Shown here piece after piece: positions 34,474 through 42,832 of a stretch of DNA of 64,000 bases. Position 1 is the stretch's first letter, and each line of letters starts with the position of its first letter. The DNA comes from Candidatus Heimdallarchaeota archaeon (GTDB lineage: Archaea; Asgardarchaeota; Heimdallarchaeia; Heimdallarchaeales; Heimdallarchaeaceae), in NCBI GenBank assembly GCA_030603365.1, contig JAUVXV010000010.1, forward strand, positions 62,001 through 126,000. The letters run 5' to 3'. The notes beneath the pieces were generated by a model. The model saw only the letters and a program-made list of their open reading frames with translations. It was not told the origin of the DNA and searched no databases. The position numbers and the translations under genes were made by a program.

Positions 34474-35409
34474 ATGTCGAATTTTTTTCCTATAATCATG
34501 ATACGATTTTCAGAGATAGCAATAAAAGGTGCAAAAACACGAAAATGGTTTACAGACCGTTTAGTCTCTCACATAGACTTCTTATTGAAAGCTCATGAAG
34601 TCTTAGAGTATCAAGTAATAAAGGAATATAGTAGAGTTTTCGTAAAATCCAATGAAACTAAGAAGGTAGAGGAAGTAATTACAGCTCTTACTCCAGGAGC
34701 AGTAAGCACAAGTGAAGTATTCCAGTGTTCGTCCAAAATAGAAGACATACAACTATGTGTAAAAGAGAAATTTTTTACTAAATTCAAGAAGAATTCCACT
34801 TTTGCAGTTCAAGCAAAAAGAACAGGAAAACATCCTTATTCAAGTGTGGAACTTGGTGCAAAAATTGGAGAATTTATTTTGGATAATAATGAAGAAAAGG
34901 GATTGAAAGTAGACCTTACCACTCCAGAATATAAACTTAAGATAGAAGTAAGAGATGACAAAGCTTACGTTTTTGATACAATTAATAGAGGATTAGGAGG
35001 ATTACCTGTTGGTAGTCAAGGGAAAGTTCTAGTTTTAATCTCTGGTGAGAGAGAGGATATCTCAAATATAATTCAGCTCTATAAAAGAGGAGCAGTTACT
35101 CAAATCTACTCCTTGCAGAAAAATTCGGAAATGAATCATGAATTCAAAGAATCTATTACTCGAATCCTGAATTTTCAACCTCAATTGAGTCTTGAAGAAA
35201 AAGAAATTTACTATGTAGAGCACGAATTTGATGTGAAGCATCTATTGCATTACTATACTAAGAATGAATGTTTAGGCTTAGCGGTATCTAAGGCAGTTTT
35301 TAATAAATTAACAAATGAGCTTCCTGTATCATTACCTATATTTGTTCCTCATCTTGTTACCGAAATAGATGAAGAGGAAATATCTAAAATATTAGCAACC
35401 ATTCTCTAG
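34474..35409 (+). CDS. ThiI-like protein: THUMP domain with lost PP-loop motif
   Basis: Residues 1-75 match the ferredoxin-like start of ThiI (IIMIRFSEIAIKGAKTRKWF) and residues about 80-165 a THUMP domain (FAVQAKRTGKHPYSSVELG, AYVFDTINRGLGGLPVGSQG). The ATP-pyrophosphatase part begins KVLVLISGEREDIS where ThiI enzymes have SGGxDS. The PP-loop is therefore gone, and the active-site Cys region is not visible. The 311 residues fall short of the usual 380-480. It probably still binds tRNA through THUMP but should not make 4-thiouridine. It may support another modification enzyme. Its 3' end overlaps the AMMECR1 gene by 18 bp. Confidence 0.78.
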   Translation: MSNFFPIIMIRFSEIAIKGAKTRKWFTDRLVSHIDFLLKAHEVLEYQVIKEYSRVFVKSNETKKVEEVITALTPGAVSTSEVFQCSSKIEDIQLCVKEKFFTKFKKNSTFAVQAKRTGKHPYSSVELGAKIGEFILDNNEEKGLKVDLTTPEYKLKIEVRDDKAYVFDTINRGLGGLPVGSQGKVLVLISGEREDISNIIQLYKRGAVTQIYSLQKNSEMNHEFKESITRILNFQPQLSLEEKEIYYVEHEFDVKHLLHYYTKNECLGLAVSKAVFNKLTNELPVSLPIFVPHLVTEIDEEEISKILATIL

Positions 35410-36015
35410 TTCTTGTCTAACTACTGAACCATTTGGTTCTTGTTCTGAAAACACTATTCCTTGGAATTTTTCAACAGATAATTTGTTGTTTTTCCATTCA
35501 TCCATAGGTAGGTAAGCTTTTCTGCATGTATTAGAAAGGAATTCTTCAGTATTCCATCCTTGTTCAACAGGAACTTGAGGCAATAACAATCCTTGATTTG
35601 GACCAAGTTTTACAATAAGTCCATCACCAGGAACTGTAATTTGGCTAAGCAATTCTTGTGGAGAGGAATATTCTATTTTTTGAGGAGGAGTCATAACTGT
35701 TACTTCAAAGATTAACTCAGCTAATTCGTGTTTCTTCACTGGCTGAAATCGAGGATCATTTAAAGTTGATGTCTTAGCTAGTTCAATAACCTCTTTGTAA
35801 AGGGGGTCTATACCAATAGGATAACCAATACATCCTCGAAGAAGATGTTCTGAGCCCTTAATAGCTTTAACTGTTACAAATACCCCTGTTACAAGTTTGG
35901 TCTGTTCAGGTATTGGTTTTAATGGTTGAGGAGTCTTATCTTCTCTAATCCAAATTTCTGCAGCATGGCGTGCTAATTTTACTAAATAAGATCCTGTCTC
36001 ATCCTCGATTTTCAT
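35392..36015 (-). CDS. AMMECR1 domain protein
   Basis: The 207-residue protein has the AMMECR1 signature: GVFVTVKAIKGSEHLLRGCIG with the LRGCIG motif, then a DPRFQPV segment, ELAELIFEVTVM, and GDGLIVKLGPNQGLLLPQVP. VEQGWNTEEFL completes the fold. AMMECR1 proteins are conserved in archaea and eukaryotes and the biochemical role is unsettled; in many archaea they neighbour Memo-like or radical SAM genes, none of which is here. The ATG at 36015 is preferred to a GTG at 36024. It forms a tight minus-strand group with the Mut7-C and CBS genes. Confidence 0.92.
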   Translation of the reverse strand: MKIEDETGSYLVKLARHAAEIWIREDKTPQPLKPIPEQTKLVTGVFVTVKAIKGSEHLLRGCIGYPIGIDPLYKEVIELAKTSTLNDPRFQPVKKHELAELIFEVTVMTPPQKIEYSSPQELLSQITVPGDGLIVKLGPNQGLLLPQVPVEQGWNTEEFLSNTCRKAYLPMDEWKNNKLSVEKFQGIVFSEQEPNGSVVRQELENGC

Positions 36016-36025
36016 CAATAACACT

Positions 36026-36487
36026 CTACTTTATTTCTTCTATAACCCTTTTAATATCTTCCCAATGGCTTCCTAGCCAGAAAATTTTTGCGCAAGAATC
36101 ACATTCCCAAAATTCATCATAATGTTTTGCAGTTCCTTCAGGTATTCTATCTAATAGCTCTTGTTTTTCCTTAAATGATAGATTCCCATTACACACACTG
36201 CATCTCATAGTTTCAGGTGGAAAAATAATGGAAAGACCTAATGATTCTCTAATTTCCTGTAATTGGCTAGAAATATCTGTTGAGGTTAGATGAATGGATT
36301 GTGTTTTCTTCTTTTCACTTAACAAAATCACTTTTTGAGATTGTGATATCAATATTCTTTTGCTTTGAAAAGATTCTTCTAACATTTCATCTATACTTTC
36401 TTTCGATCGATAAAGAGTATCGTAACCTAAAAAGCGTAAAAAACGGGCTAGTTTTCCAAGCATCGAATCTGTATAGAACTTATACAT
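36026..36487 (-). CDS. Mut7-C RNase domain protein
   Basis: The 153-residue protein starts YKFYTDSMLGKLARFLRFLG, with the Asp of a PIN-like fold, continues to RILISQSQ (where family members usually carry a second acidic residue in this strand), and ends in a zinc ribbon (CSVCN and CDSCAKIFW). This is the stand-alone archaeal Mut7-C family, named from the C-terminus of worm Mut-7 and predicted to cleave RNA. Substrates are unknown. The loss of the acidic residue in RILISQSQ is worth noting. It overlaps the upstream CBS gene by 8 bp, suggesting one transcript. Confidence 0.85.
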   Translation of the reverse strand: MYKFYTDSMLGKLARFLRFLGYDTLYRSKESIDEMLEESFQSKRILISQSQKVILLSEKKKTQSIHLTSTDISSQLQEIRESLGLSIIFPPETMRCSVCNGNLSFKEKQELLDRIPEGTAKHYDEFWECDSCAKIFWLGSHWEDIKRVIEEIK

Positions 36488-37070
36488 TACTTTCTATCAA
36501 CTCTTCCGGAGCACATCTTTTACACACGTACAGTCCCTTACTAAATATCAAACTCTCAGAATACTCTTTACAGTCATCACAGTACCCAGCAATCTCTTCT
36601 TTATCGCTAGAATCAGTTTCTTCTCCCATTACTCTGAGATATTCTTGTTCTAAAAGAATTAACTGTGGAACAACTTTGAAAATATCTGAATCTGTACAAA
36701 TCCCTACTATTTTTCCTTCTTTTCCAACTATGACAAGATGTCTGATACCATCCTTGAACATCGTTTGCATAGCTTGAATAATCGTTAAGGAAGGAGAAGC
36801 TGTTATTAGAGGTGAGGACATTACTTTTTCCACGGTTACTTCGTCCGCTCTCCTATTTAGTGCGAGAACATGTTTTATCAGATTCTCTTTTGTAACTATC
36901 CCTAGTGTCTTTCCCTCTAAATCAACGACCACAACTGAACCGATTTTGTTGTCAATCATTAATTTTGCACAAATATCTGCAGAAGTATTTGGGTGTACTG
37001 TAATAACCTTTTTTGTCATTATTTCTTTTACTGCCATTTCAAATTTTTTCTCATCAAAGACAGATTTCAA
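36480..37070 (-). CDS. CBS-pair protein with C-terminal zinc ribbon
   Basis: Two CBS motifs are clear: VKEIMTKKVITVHPNTSADI to GSVVVVDLEGKTLGIVTKEN, and VEKVMSSPLITASPSLTIIQ to HLVIVGKEGKIVGICTDSDI. A Cys4 ribbon follows (YCDDCKEY...YVCKRCAPEE). CBS pairs bind adenosine nucleotides and regulate attached or partner proteins. The ribbon suggests a nucleic-acid or protein partner, possibly the overlapping Mut7-C RNase. The start used is a TTG at 37070 with GGAAGG about 9 nt upstream and a TATA-like TTTAAAG near 37118; the ATG at 37037 is the alternative. Confidence 0.88.
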   Translation of the reverse strand: MKSVFDEKKFEMAVKEIMTKKVITVHPNTSADICAKLMIDNKIGSVVVVDLEGKTLGIVTKENLIKHVLALNRRADEVTVEKVMSSPLITASPSLTIIQAMQTMFKDGIRHLVIVGKEGKIVGICTDSDIFKVVPQLILLEQEYLRVMGEETDSSDKEEIAGYCDDCKEYSESLIFSKGLYVCKRCAPEELIESNV

Positions 37071-37163
37071 TTTACAAACCTTCCATTGTTTCTATGTTGA
37101 CAAATATCGTATGTTACTTTAAAGGTTTTACACAATTTATCAATTTCTTAGAACCTTAAACAC

Positions 37164-39176
37164 TCATATCAATTCGGAATCTCCTGGTATAAAGGGGAGT
37201 ATATCATTGACCGTTATAGAATCAAATTTGTGGGTGTCCTCATCAGGACATAGTTTTAGTAGTTTATCTCTGATTTCCTTAGCAATTTTACCTTTTTGCA
37301 TATCTCCTGGCTTGATTTGTGTAAAGTATTCTGTTTTTGATTCCACGCTCTCTGTAGGACCACCAATAATTTGTACATATTGATCATAAATAATGAAACC
37401 AATGGAATGTTTTACTTCTACATTTTTGAAGTAATTTTTCGCACCATATATCATTACACTACCTTTAGAGAGATATTGTCCTGAAGGTGCAGTTAGACTA
37501 ACTTGTTCTGGTAAAACATGATATACATCACCAACCAATTTCCTGTCCTTCCAAAGACTTGAATAACTTAAAGCAAATATTGAAATTTCTTTCTTACACT
37601 CTTCGCTTAAATTATTTTGACCATCTTTTACTACTACATATGGTGCCCCATGGACATCAGCATGAAAGAATAAATCATTATCATCTAGATAGGTTTTTAG
37701 AATTCGTTCATTTGTTTTAGCATCGGTTCCACCAATGACAACAAATCCATCACATATAAACCAGTGAAACTTCTCATACCACTTCTTTGATCTCTTAACC
37801 AGCAGTGGTTTGCTTTCAATTTCCTTTTCAATAGTATCCTTCGTAGATTCAACTTCATTCAGCTGTTTCTTTGTTCTCTCTATTGCGGCAAGAGCCCCTG
37901 GAACTTTTCTACGACCTTTTTTCGCTTTTTGATAAAAAGAATTAGCACTATCAGTTAATGTTTGTGTAAAATCTAGTTCCACAATCTCTTCTTCATTAGT
38001 TTCTGGATTAGGTAATTTTACCCAGATTTGCTTGCTCTTAGGTGTTATTCTGTCTAAGATTTGTGCAGAAGGTATGTTTTTTTCCTTTCCTAAAGCCAGT
38101 TTTGCTTCTATCTCTTTCCACGAAACACCTTCTCTTCGTGCTTTGATTATAGTAGATAATAATTCATCAACAACTGCAAAATTAGCATATAGCAAGTCAC
38201 CTTTTTTCTTCTCCACTCTTTCTTGTTCTTTTAGAGTTTCCAGATGCTTTTCTTGACTAGCTAATATTTTTTGAGTTTTAAGCATTTTGCCAGAAACTTC
38301 AGTTTTATCCTTAGTATATTCTGGTTCCTCTTCAGATGGTGAAAAGAAATCATCTAAGGCTGAATCAAATGATGACACAACTTCGTGTTGCAAATCCTCA
38401 TATCGAGAAAGAGTTATTGGAGTAATGTCTACAACTTCATCCTCATCCAGATATTTAGAGTAGATGAATTTCTTGTTAACAATTATTTCTTGGAGTTTTT
38501 TTACTTCAGAAATTAGCTTCTGTTTCTCCTCATCATCTAAATCTTCAATGAGTTTTTTTTCTATTCCAGACTTTGTTACAACATCCTTAGAATAAACAGG
38601 TCCTAGCCCCATTATTTCATTCAAGAAATTTGTGATCTTTCCTTCATAATTTGTGGCTTTTTCTGCTACTTCTGCATCATTGAGATTTAAAATGTTTTTT
38701 TCAGAAGATGGGGGGAATTTATATTCTCTTCCGGGGTGGACATCTCTATCTTTCATACGTCTATAATTATATGCCAAAATTATCTTGTTGCTTGGTCCTA
38801 CTAAAACAACATTTCCTACTCCAAACAATTCAACAATAAGCTTGTAACAACCATCTTTGTAGGCTATTTCAAAAACGACAACTCTATCTAAACCTATTTG
38901 ATAAAAGTCTCTTATCGGCAAGTCTCGAATATGTTTTCTCATGGATAGAATTTTGTTATTTGGAGAGGAAGGTTTCTTCCTATCATACTTAGTTGTGTGA
39001 AATCTTTTCCCTAAATCTATAACGAGCTCAAAGGGACTTTCAGTCGATTTACGAAACCTTAATATAACCAAATTCTTCCCGATTGAATAAATATTGTTAG
39101 TCCAACTATCAATAATCCTAGGGCGTATTTCAGCCACTAAAGCAGCAATATCAATGCTTGAAAGATATGTCTTCAT
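37164..39176 (-). CDS. rqcH: NFACT/Rqc2-family ribosome quality control protein
   Basis: The 670-residue protein has the NFACT order. NFACT-N covers about residues 1-170 (MKTYLSSIDIAALVAEIRPR, KLIVELFGVGNVVLV, GREYKFPPS), with helix-hairpin-helix elements after it and long coiled coils at about 290-340 and 420-460. NFACT-R lies at about 460-570 (YEKFHWFICDGFVVIGGTDA, DLFFHADVHGAPYVVVKDG). NFACT-C follows. Homologues (NEMF, Rqc2, RqcH) bind obstructed large subunits with peptidyl-tRNA and add C-terminal tails for degradation. DAKTNE and HADxHGA are the residues linked to tail synthesis. The start is only 10 bp from the divergent EMC6-like gene. Confidence 0.94.
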   Translation of the reverse strand: MKTYLSSIDIAALVAEIRPRIIDSWTNNIYSIGKNLVILRFRKSTESPFELVIDLGKRFHTTKYDRKKPSSPNNKILSMRKHIRDLPIRDFYQIGLDRVVVFEIAYKDGCYKLIVELFGVGNVVLVGPSNKIILAYNYRRMKDRDVHPGREYKFPPSSEKNILNLNDAEVAEKATNYEGKITNFLNEIMGLGPVYSKDVVTKSGIEKKLIEDLDDEEKQKLISEVKKLQEIIVNKKFIYSKYLDEDEVVDITPITLSRYEDLQHEVVSSFDSALDDFFSPSEEEPEYTKDKTEVSGKMLKTQKILASQEKHLETLKEQERVEKKKGDLLYANFAVVDELLSTIIKARREGVSWKEIEAKLALGKEKNIPSAQILDRITPKSKQIWVKLPNPETNEEEIVELDFTQTLTDSANSFYQKAKKGRRKVPGALAAIERTKKQLNEVESTKDTIEKEIESKPLLVKRSKKWYEKFHWFICDGFVVIGGTDAKTNERILKTYLDDNDLFFHADVHGAPYVVVKDGQNNLSEECKKEISIFALSYSSLWKDRKLVGDVYHVLPEQVSLTAPSGQYLSKGSVMIYGAKNYFKNVEVKHSIGFIIYDQYVQIIGGPTESVESKTEYFTQIKPGDMQKGKIAKEIRDKLLKLCPDEDTHKFDSITVNDILPFIPGDSELI

Positions 39177-39186
39177 TTAAATCACG

Positions 39187-39642
39187 GTGACTAATTTGGG
39201 TTTCGACATAAAAAAAATATTCATAGGAATTAAAAATCTATTCAAACGAATGATAATCTCTATCAAAAATTCGTTTGTTCGAATGTATAAGAATACCAAA
39301 GAGGGATTGAAACCTAAAAACATTAAGGCAAGTATCATAGAAATGCCAAGAATGAACCAAGTTTATTGGTCTAAGCTGATAATTGGATTTTCTGCAGGAT
39401 TGATTTTTGGACTTTCTAACTTTACAAACTGGCTTCCAGGTTTATTATTATTGCTCATTTATATCTCAGTATCTATTGCTTGGTTCCTATCACTTAGAAA
39501 AATAGAAACAGGAATAAAAGTTAGACAATATTTTACTTCAGCAATCTTTCAATATTTCATAACTGCTGTGGCAGTATGGACATTAATTTGGAATATTTTG
39601 TATGTTCCTGAATCACATTTTGAATACCTACCAATTGAATAG
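39187..39642 (+). CDS. EMC6/RAB5IF-like small membrane protein
   Basis: After a basic amphipathic N-terminus (about residues 1-50) come three hydrophobic segments: SKLIIGFSAGLIFGLSNFTN, LPGLLLLLIYISVSIAWFLS and YFITAVAVWTLIWNILYVPE. Order, loop sizes and the late F/Y..WT..Y.ILYV pattern resemble EMC6 and RAB5-interacting factor, subunits of eukaryotic membrane-insertion machines. That is pattern matching only. The start used is GTG at 39187; the ATG at 39250 would remove 21 residues. It is head-to-head with the NFACT gene and followed 20 bp later by another small membrane protein gene. Confidence 0.55.
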   Translation: MTNLGFDIKKIFIGIKNLFKRMIISIKNSFVRMYKNTKEGLKPKNIKASIIEMPRMNQVYWSKLIIGFSAGLIFGLSNFTNWLPGLLLLLIYISVSIAWFLSLRKIETGIKVRQYFTSAIFQYFITAVAVWTLIWNILYVPESHFEYLPIE

Positions 39643-39661
39643 ATTAAAAGAGTGTAAACTC

Positions 39662-39970
39662 ATGAGTCCAAAGAAAGAGAAGAAAAAACCTGAGAAATCT
39701 GAGGAAGAAAAACAACTTCCCTTAATGGAAAGACCAAGGTTTAGGCTTATTTATTCTATAGTGGTTTATTCTTTCTTCGGTGTAGGAATACTACTTCTGA
39801 TACTTTCATATTCTATATGGTCTGATTATCCTTATACATTATTTATTGCATTGGGAATTTTGGGTGTTGGAATCATTCTTTTGACTATGAGATCATCTCG
39901 AAAACATTCAGCTCCACCTCCAGAAGAAGAAGAAGATACTGATACTCTTCAAATGAGGACTAGAAGATAG
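39662..39970 (+). CDS. Small membrane protein, two transmembrane helices
   Basis: The 102-residue protein has a Lys/Glu-rich start (MSPKKEKKKPEKSEEEKQ), two hydrophobic helices (LIYSIVVYSFFGVGILLLIL and TLFIALGILGVGIILLTM) and a cytosolic-looking acidic tail (PPPEEEEDTDTLQMRTRR). Both ends should face the cytosol. I do not recognise a family. It lies 20 bp after the EMC6-like gene on the same strand, so the two may function together in the membrane. The ATG at 39662 was chosen because the upstream extension overlaps its neighbour. Confidence 0.65.
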   Translation: MSPKKEKKKPEKSEEEKQLPLMERPRFRLIYSIVVYSFFGVGILLLILSYSIWSDYPYTLFIALGILGVGIILLTMRSSRKHSAPPPEEEEDTDTLQMRTRR

Positions 39971-39982
39971 ATTTTATTCATT

Positions 39983-40420
39983 TTGACAGATAGTTTTTTA
40001 TGTCGTAATACGTTAGAGTTACCAACAATCAAATATTCCGACATAAATGGTCAGATGATAGAAATGGAAGAAATGGGATTTCAAGAGAAGGTTGGTAAGT
40101 TCCTCAATAGATATGGGAAGGTTCAGAAACTCAAAAAGGATAATATCGACACACAAAGCAGAATTTTACCTTATATTGTTGAAAGTCAAGATCAGAAATT
40201 TGCTGTTTTTGCTTATCATTGGAAAAAAAGTATCGGAACAAATACAATTATCCGTACCGAACATCAAATTAATGACATGAACTGTGATGGAGCAATAATT
40301 ATTGGTAATAGATTCTCTCAGAACTCTTATGATATGGTTAGTGTTACTAATAAGAGAAGAACTAAGAGTATAATTCTTATAAAAATCCAAGAAATGGAAG
40401 AAATTCTTAATGCAAATTAG
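39983..40420 (+). CDS. Hypothetical protein, possible PD-(D/E)xK-like fold
   Basis: The frame from a TTG at 39983 encodes 145 residues; ATG codons at about 40055-40073 give shorter forms. The second half reads QDQKFAVFAYHWKKSIGTNT, then IIRTEHQINDMNCDGAIIIG, then SVTNKRRTKSIILIKIQEME. The alternation of strand, K-rich turn and helix, followed by a CDGAIIIG strand, recalls Mrr-like restriction endonuclease folds that collect foreign or unmodified DNA. The canonical D and ExK residues are not evident. Confidence in the fold is low, and the gene itself is plausible. Confidence 0.45.
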   Translation: MTDSFLCRNTLELPTIKYSDINGQMIEMEEMGFQEKVGKFLNRYGKVQKLKKDNIDTQSRILPYIVESQDQKFAVFAYHWKKSIGTNTIIRTEHQINDMNCDGAIIIGNRFSQNSYDMVSVTNKRRTKSIILIKIQEMEEILNAN

Positions 40421-40559
40421 TTCTTGAAGAAGTAATATAGTGTCCGTTTTGAACAGTATTTCTAAATATTTTCTAATTTCTATTTTTCTTATACTCATAG
40501 ATTGAATATATTTTGGTTTCATACAGATTACAGAAAACTTAAAAAACTCTGACGATAAA

Positions 40560-41246
40560 ATGAATCGGCCAATGATTTCACAGATACGAGAACCCCTATC
40601 TAAGATTGTTCAACCTCTGATTATCTTCTTTGCTAAACTAGGAATTCATCCTACAATATTCACAGTAATTGGACTTTTACTTTCTATAACTTCAGGCGTT
40701 TTTATTGCTCTTAACAACTTTCTAACAGCATTCATAATCATCTGGTTTGCTGGAGCAATGGATTTCATAGATGGTGGTGTAGCTCGATATAACAAACTTG
40801 ATTCCATAAAGGGATCGTTCATTGATAGTATAGCAGATCGTGTTAGTGATGTAGTTGTTTTTGGTGGAGTGATTGCTCGATCAATTTTAGTAGATGATAT
40901 AATTACCATCTATGTAGGCATAATTATGGTAGCTTCAACTCTTTTAATCAGTTATATTAGAGCTAAAGGAGAGAGTATTGGGATTAAGAAAATGGCTGTA
41001 GGAATTATGGAACGCGGAGAGAGATTTATGATATTGATGGTACTAATGTTCGTTGGAATTTTAGTTCCTGAACAAGGCTTTACTACAGCTGTTTATTCTG
41101 TGGGTAGCTTGAATATCTCCTACTTCTCAATCGGATATATGATCCTTACAGCTCTTTGTGTCATAACAGTTATCCAAAGATTTGTTCATGTTTCAATACA
41201 GCTCACTAAAGCAGAAACTGCAGAGAATGTTCAAATCCAAAAATAA
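40560..41246 (+). CDS. CDP-alcohol phosphatidyltransferase family protein
   Basis: The 228-residue membrane protein has the full family motif D-x2-DGxxAR-x8-Gx3Dx3D, seen as DFIDGGVARY and then GSFIDSIADR. About six transmembrane helices are visible. These enzymes move a phosphoalcohol onto a CDP-activated lipid; archaeal members make archaetidylinositol phosphate, archaetidylglycerol or archaetidylserine. The headgroup cannot be told from sequence alone. The start context is AATGAATCGG with a TATA-like element about 30 bp upstream. It stands in a plus-strand run. Confidence 0.92.
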   Translation: MNRPMISQIREPLSKIVQPLIIFFAKLGIHPTIFTVIGLLLSITSGVFIALNNFLTAFIIIWFAGAMDFIDGGVARYNKLDSIKGSFIDSIADRVSDVVVFGGVIARSILVDDIITIYVGIIMVASTLLISYIRAKGESIGIKKMAVGIMERGERFMILMVLMFVGILVPEQGFTTAVYSVGSLNISYFSIGYMILTALCVITVIQRFVHVSIQLTKAETAENVQIQK

Positions 41247-41373
41247 CATTTTTTACAATTTCAAATCACCGATTGTAATTTGTTTATTTTATTGTAAGAT
41301 AATGCATTAAGGTAGCCCGAAGGGTAAATTTTTTATACTTCACAGAGTTGTGAACTTGAGAATTGGTGATTTT

Positions 41374-41688
41374 GTGGCTAAGAAAGGAAAGAAGAAAAAA
41401 CAGAGTATTAATGACGTAAAAGCTGATAAACAAAAAGAACCAATCAAAGATTTTTCTCAAACAAAAGACATAGTTAAGGCGCTTTCAGGAGAGATTGGTC
41501 CACTTGTTGAACAATTCCTTGGTGCTATTTATAACGTAAATTTAGCCGAAACCTTTGCTGATGCTCTAATTAGGATATACAACAAACTTAGAGAAGAAGG
41601 TGTTACTAAACAAACGGCAGAAAAAATAATGATTGAATATTCAGCAAATGTCGATCGTTTCGCAGCAGTACTCAAAAAGAAAGAATAG
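41374..41688 (+). CDS. Small basic-headed helical protein
   Basis: The 104-residue protein probably starts at the GTG at 41374 (VAKKGKKKKQSINDVK), because GGTGAT lies 4-5 nt upstream; a GTG at 41350 is also open. A lysine-rich head is followed by three helices, DIVKALSGEIGPLVEQFLGA, ETFADALIRIYNKLREEGV and MIEYSANVDRFAAVLKKK. I know no family for it. The basic head could contact nucleic acid or acidic membrane lipids. The upstream 100 bp holds a small CCC-GAA-GGG hairpin. Confidence 0.6.
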   Translation: MAKKGKKKKQSINDVKADKQKEPIKDFSQTKDIVKALSGEIGPLVEQFLGAIYNVNLAETFADALIRIYNKLREEGVTKQTAEKIMIEYSANVDRFAAVLKKKE

Positions 41689-41771
41689 CCACAAAAAATT
41701 AACTTTCTAGAGAAAAAATCACATACATTCGCTTCAAGAAATATGGAACCAACAATATTTGAGGTGTTAAA

Positions 41772-42047
41772 GTGGGTATAGTTAGTATGGTTAAGACACT
41801 TTATTATGGCTTTATAATACGAGCAAAGTTAAGTTTGTATACAAGAAAGAAGCGAAAAAGCAAAAAAATTTTTCAAGCAGTTCTTACAGAAAAACTAAGT
41901 AAAGAGAAACTAGATGCAAAAACTATTGAAAAGATCTCAACCAATTACCTGAATATTGGAGAAATTTTCATGGACAGAAAAAATCTCAAATCAGCATTCA
42001 GCCTTAACATGATTTATGAAAAGAGAAGAAATAATTCTAAAAATTGA
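41772..42047 (+). CDS. Small basic hypothetical protein
   Basis: A 91-residue frame from a GTG encodes MGIVSMVKTLYYGFIIRAKL, then a strongly basic stretch (SLYTRKKRKSKKIFQ) and helices to the end (TEKLSKEKLDAKTIEKISTN). The N-terminus is amphipathic and could bind a membrane surface. No family is recognised. The charged, low-complexity composition leaves some doubt that it is translated, but its position in a plus-strand run between two credible genes supports it. Confidence 0.45.
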   Translation: MGIVSMVKTLYYGFIIRAKLSLYTRKKRKSKKIFQAVLTEKLSKEKLDAKTIEKISTNYLNIGEIFMDRKNLKSAFSLNMIYEKRRNNSKN

Positions 42048-42136
42048 TATTATTCTGAACTCAAGTGATTTTTTCAGTATTGGATTCTTTCGTAATGTTT
42101 ATTTTAGTTAAAGAAAACAGTTTTTTGGGTTATTCT

Positions 42137-42811
42137 ATGTCTAAACCAAAGAAGTACAAAGGCGAAACAATTTATGATTACATTCCAGATTACTATTCAT
42201 CAGTAAATATTGAAAGTCCTGTTTTTACAAAACTTCCTCCAGGAGAGAAAGATGCGAGATTAAAAGATGTAGAGAGAGAATTAGTTCAATACTGGGAACT
42301 ACTACATCCGATGGTCAGAGAATATCTGACCATGGTTATACGTTATATGAACCAATATGGAGAAGGATCAGAAGATTTAGAGCATTTGAGACGCTCTCTA
42401 GATTTAGAATTAACAAACTCATCAGAGTTATCAGAAGATAATAGAAAACTTAAATCTCAATTATCCGACCTACTGGTAGAGAAAAAAGCATTAGATGAAA
42501 AAATAGATGACTTGCTTGCTGACAGACCACAAATTTCTAATGAAGAAATTAGAGCAATGCAATTAACTCTCTCCTCAAAAGCAGATATAACTGAAAAATC
42601 TATTGAAGAGCTGTTAAAGAAATCAGTTCAAGAGGCTCGAGAAAGCGAAGCAATGAAAAAGGCTAGAGAAGAGAGAGATGAAATGAAAAAGGAACTTGAG
42701 AATGCAAAAGAGCATTTTGAAAAAACTCAAGCTGAAGTAGGAATAACTTTTCAGAAAAAATTACTAGAATGTCAAGCTAGGATAGAAGAACTAGAAGAAG
42801 AACTATCTTAA
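42137..42811 (+). CDS. Coiled-coil protein next to the Rab-like GTPase
   Basis: The 224-residue protein starts MSKPKKYKGETIYDYIPDYY and has a short globular region (about residues 1-85, with WELLHPMVREYLTMVIRYMN). A long coiled coil runs from about 88 to the end (LKSQLSDLLVEKKALDEKID, ARIEELEEELS). The ATG at 42137 is preferred over an upstream TTG. It is 21 bp before the Rab-like GTPase, which also ends in a coiled coil. Coiled coils are common Rab effectors, so this is a candidate partner. It is not a recognised family. Confidence 0.7.
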   Translation: MSKPKKYKGETIYDYIPDYYSSVNIESPVFTKLPPGEKDARLKDVERELVQYWELLHPMVREYLTMVIRYMNQYGEGSEDLEHLRRSLDLELTNSSELSEDNRKLKSQLSDLLVEKKALDEKIDDLLADRPQISNEEIRAMQLTLSSKADITEKSIEELLKKSVQEARESEAMKKAREERDEMKKELENAKEHFEKTQAEVGITFQKKLLECQARIEELEEELS

Positions 42812-42832
42812 TAAATTAAAATCGGTGAAAAC

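Noticed and set aside
39983..40420. Mrr-type restriction endonuclease
   Set aside because: The strand-helix pattern is suggestive but the D and ExK catalytic residues are not found, and no methylase or other defence gene is adjacent.
41247..41349. Possible rRNA fragment (TTAAGGTAGCCC) before the small basic protein gene
   Set aside because: The match to LSU rRNA is only about 10 nt and is better explained as chance plus a small CCC-GAA-GGG hairpin.
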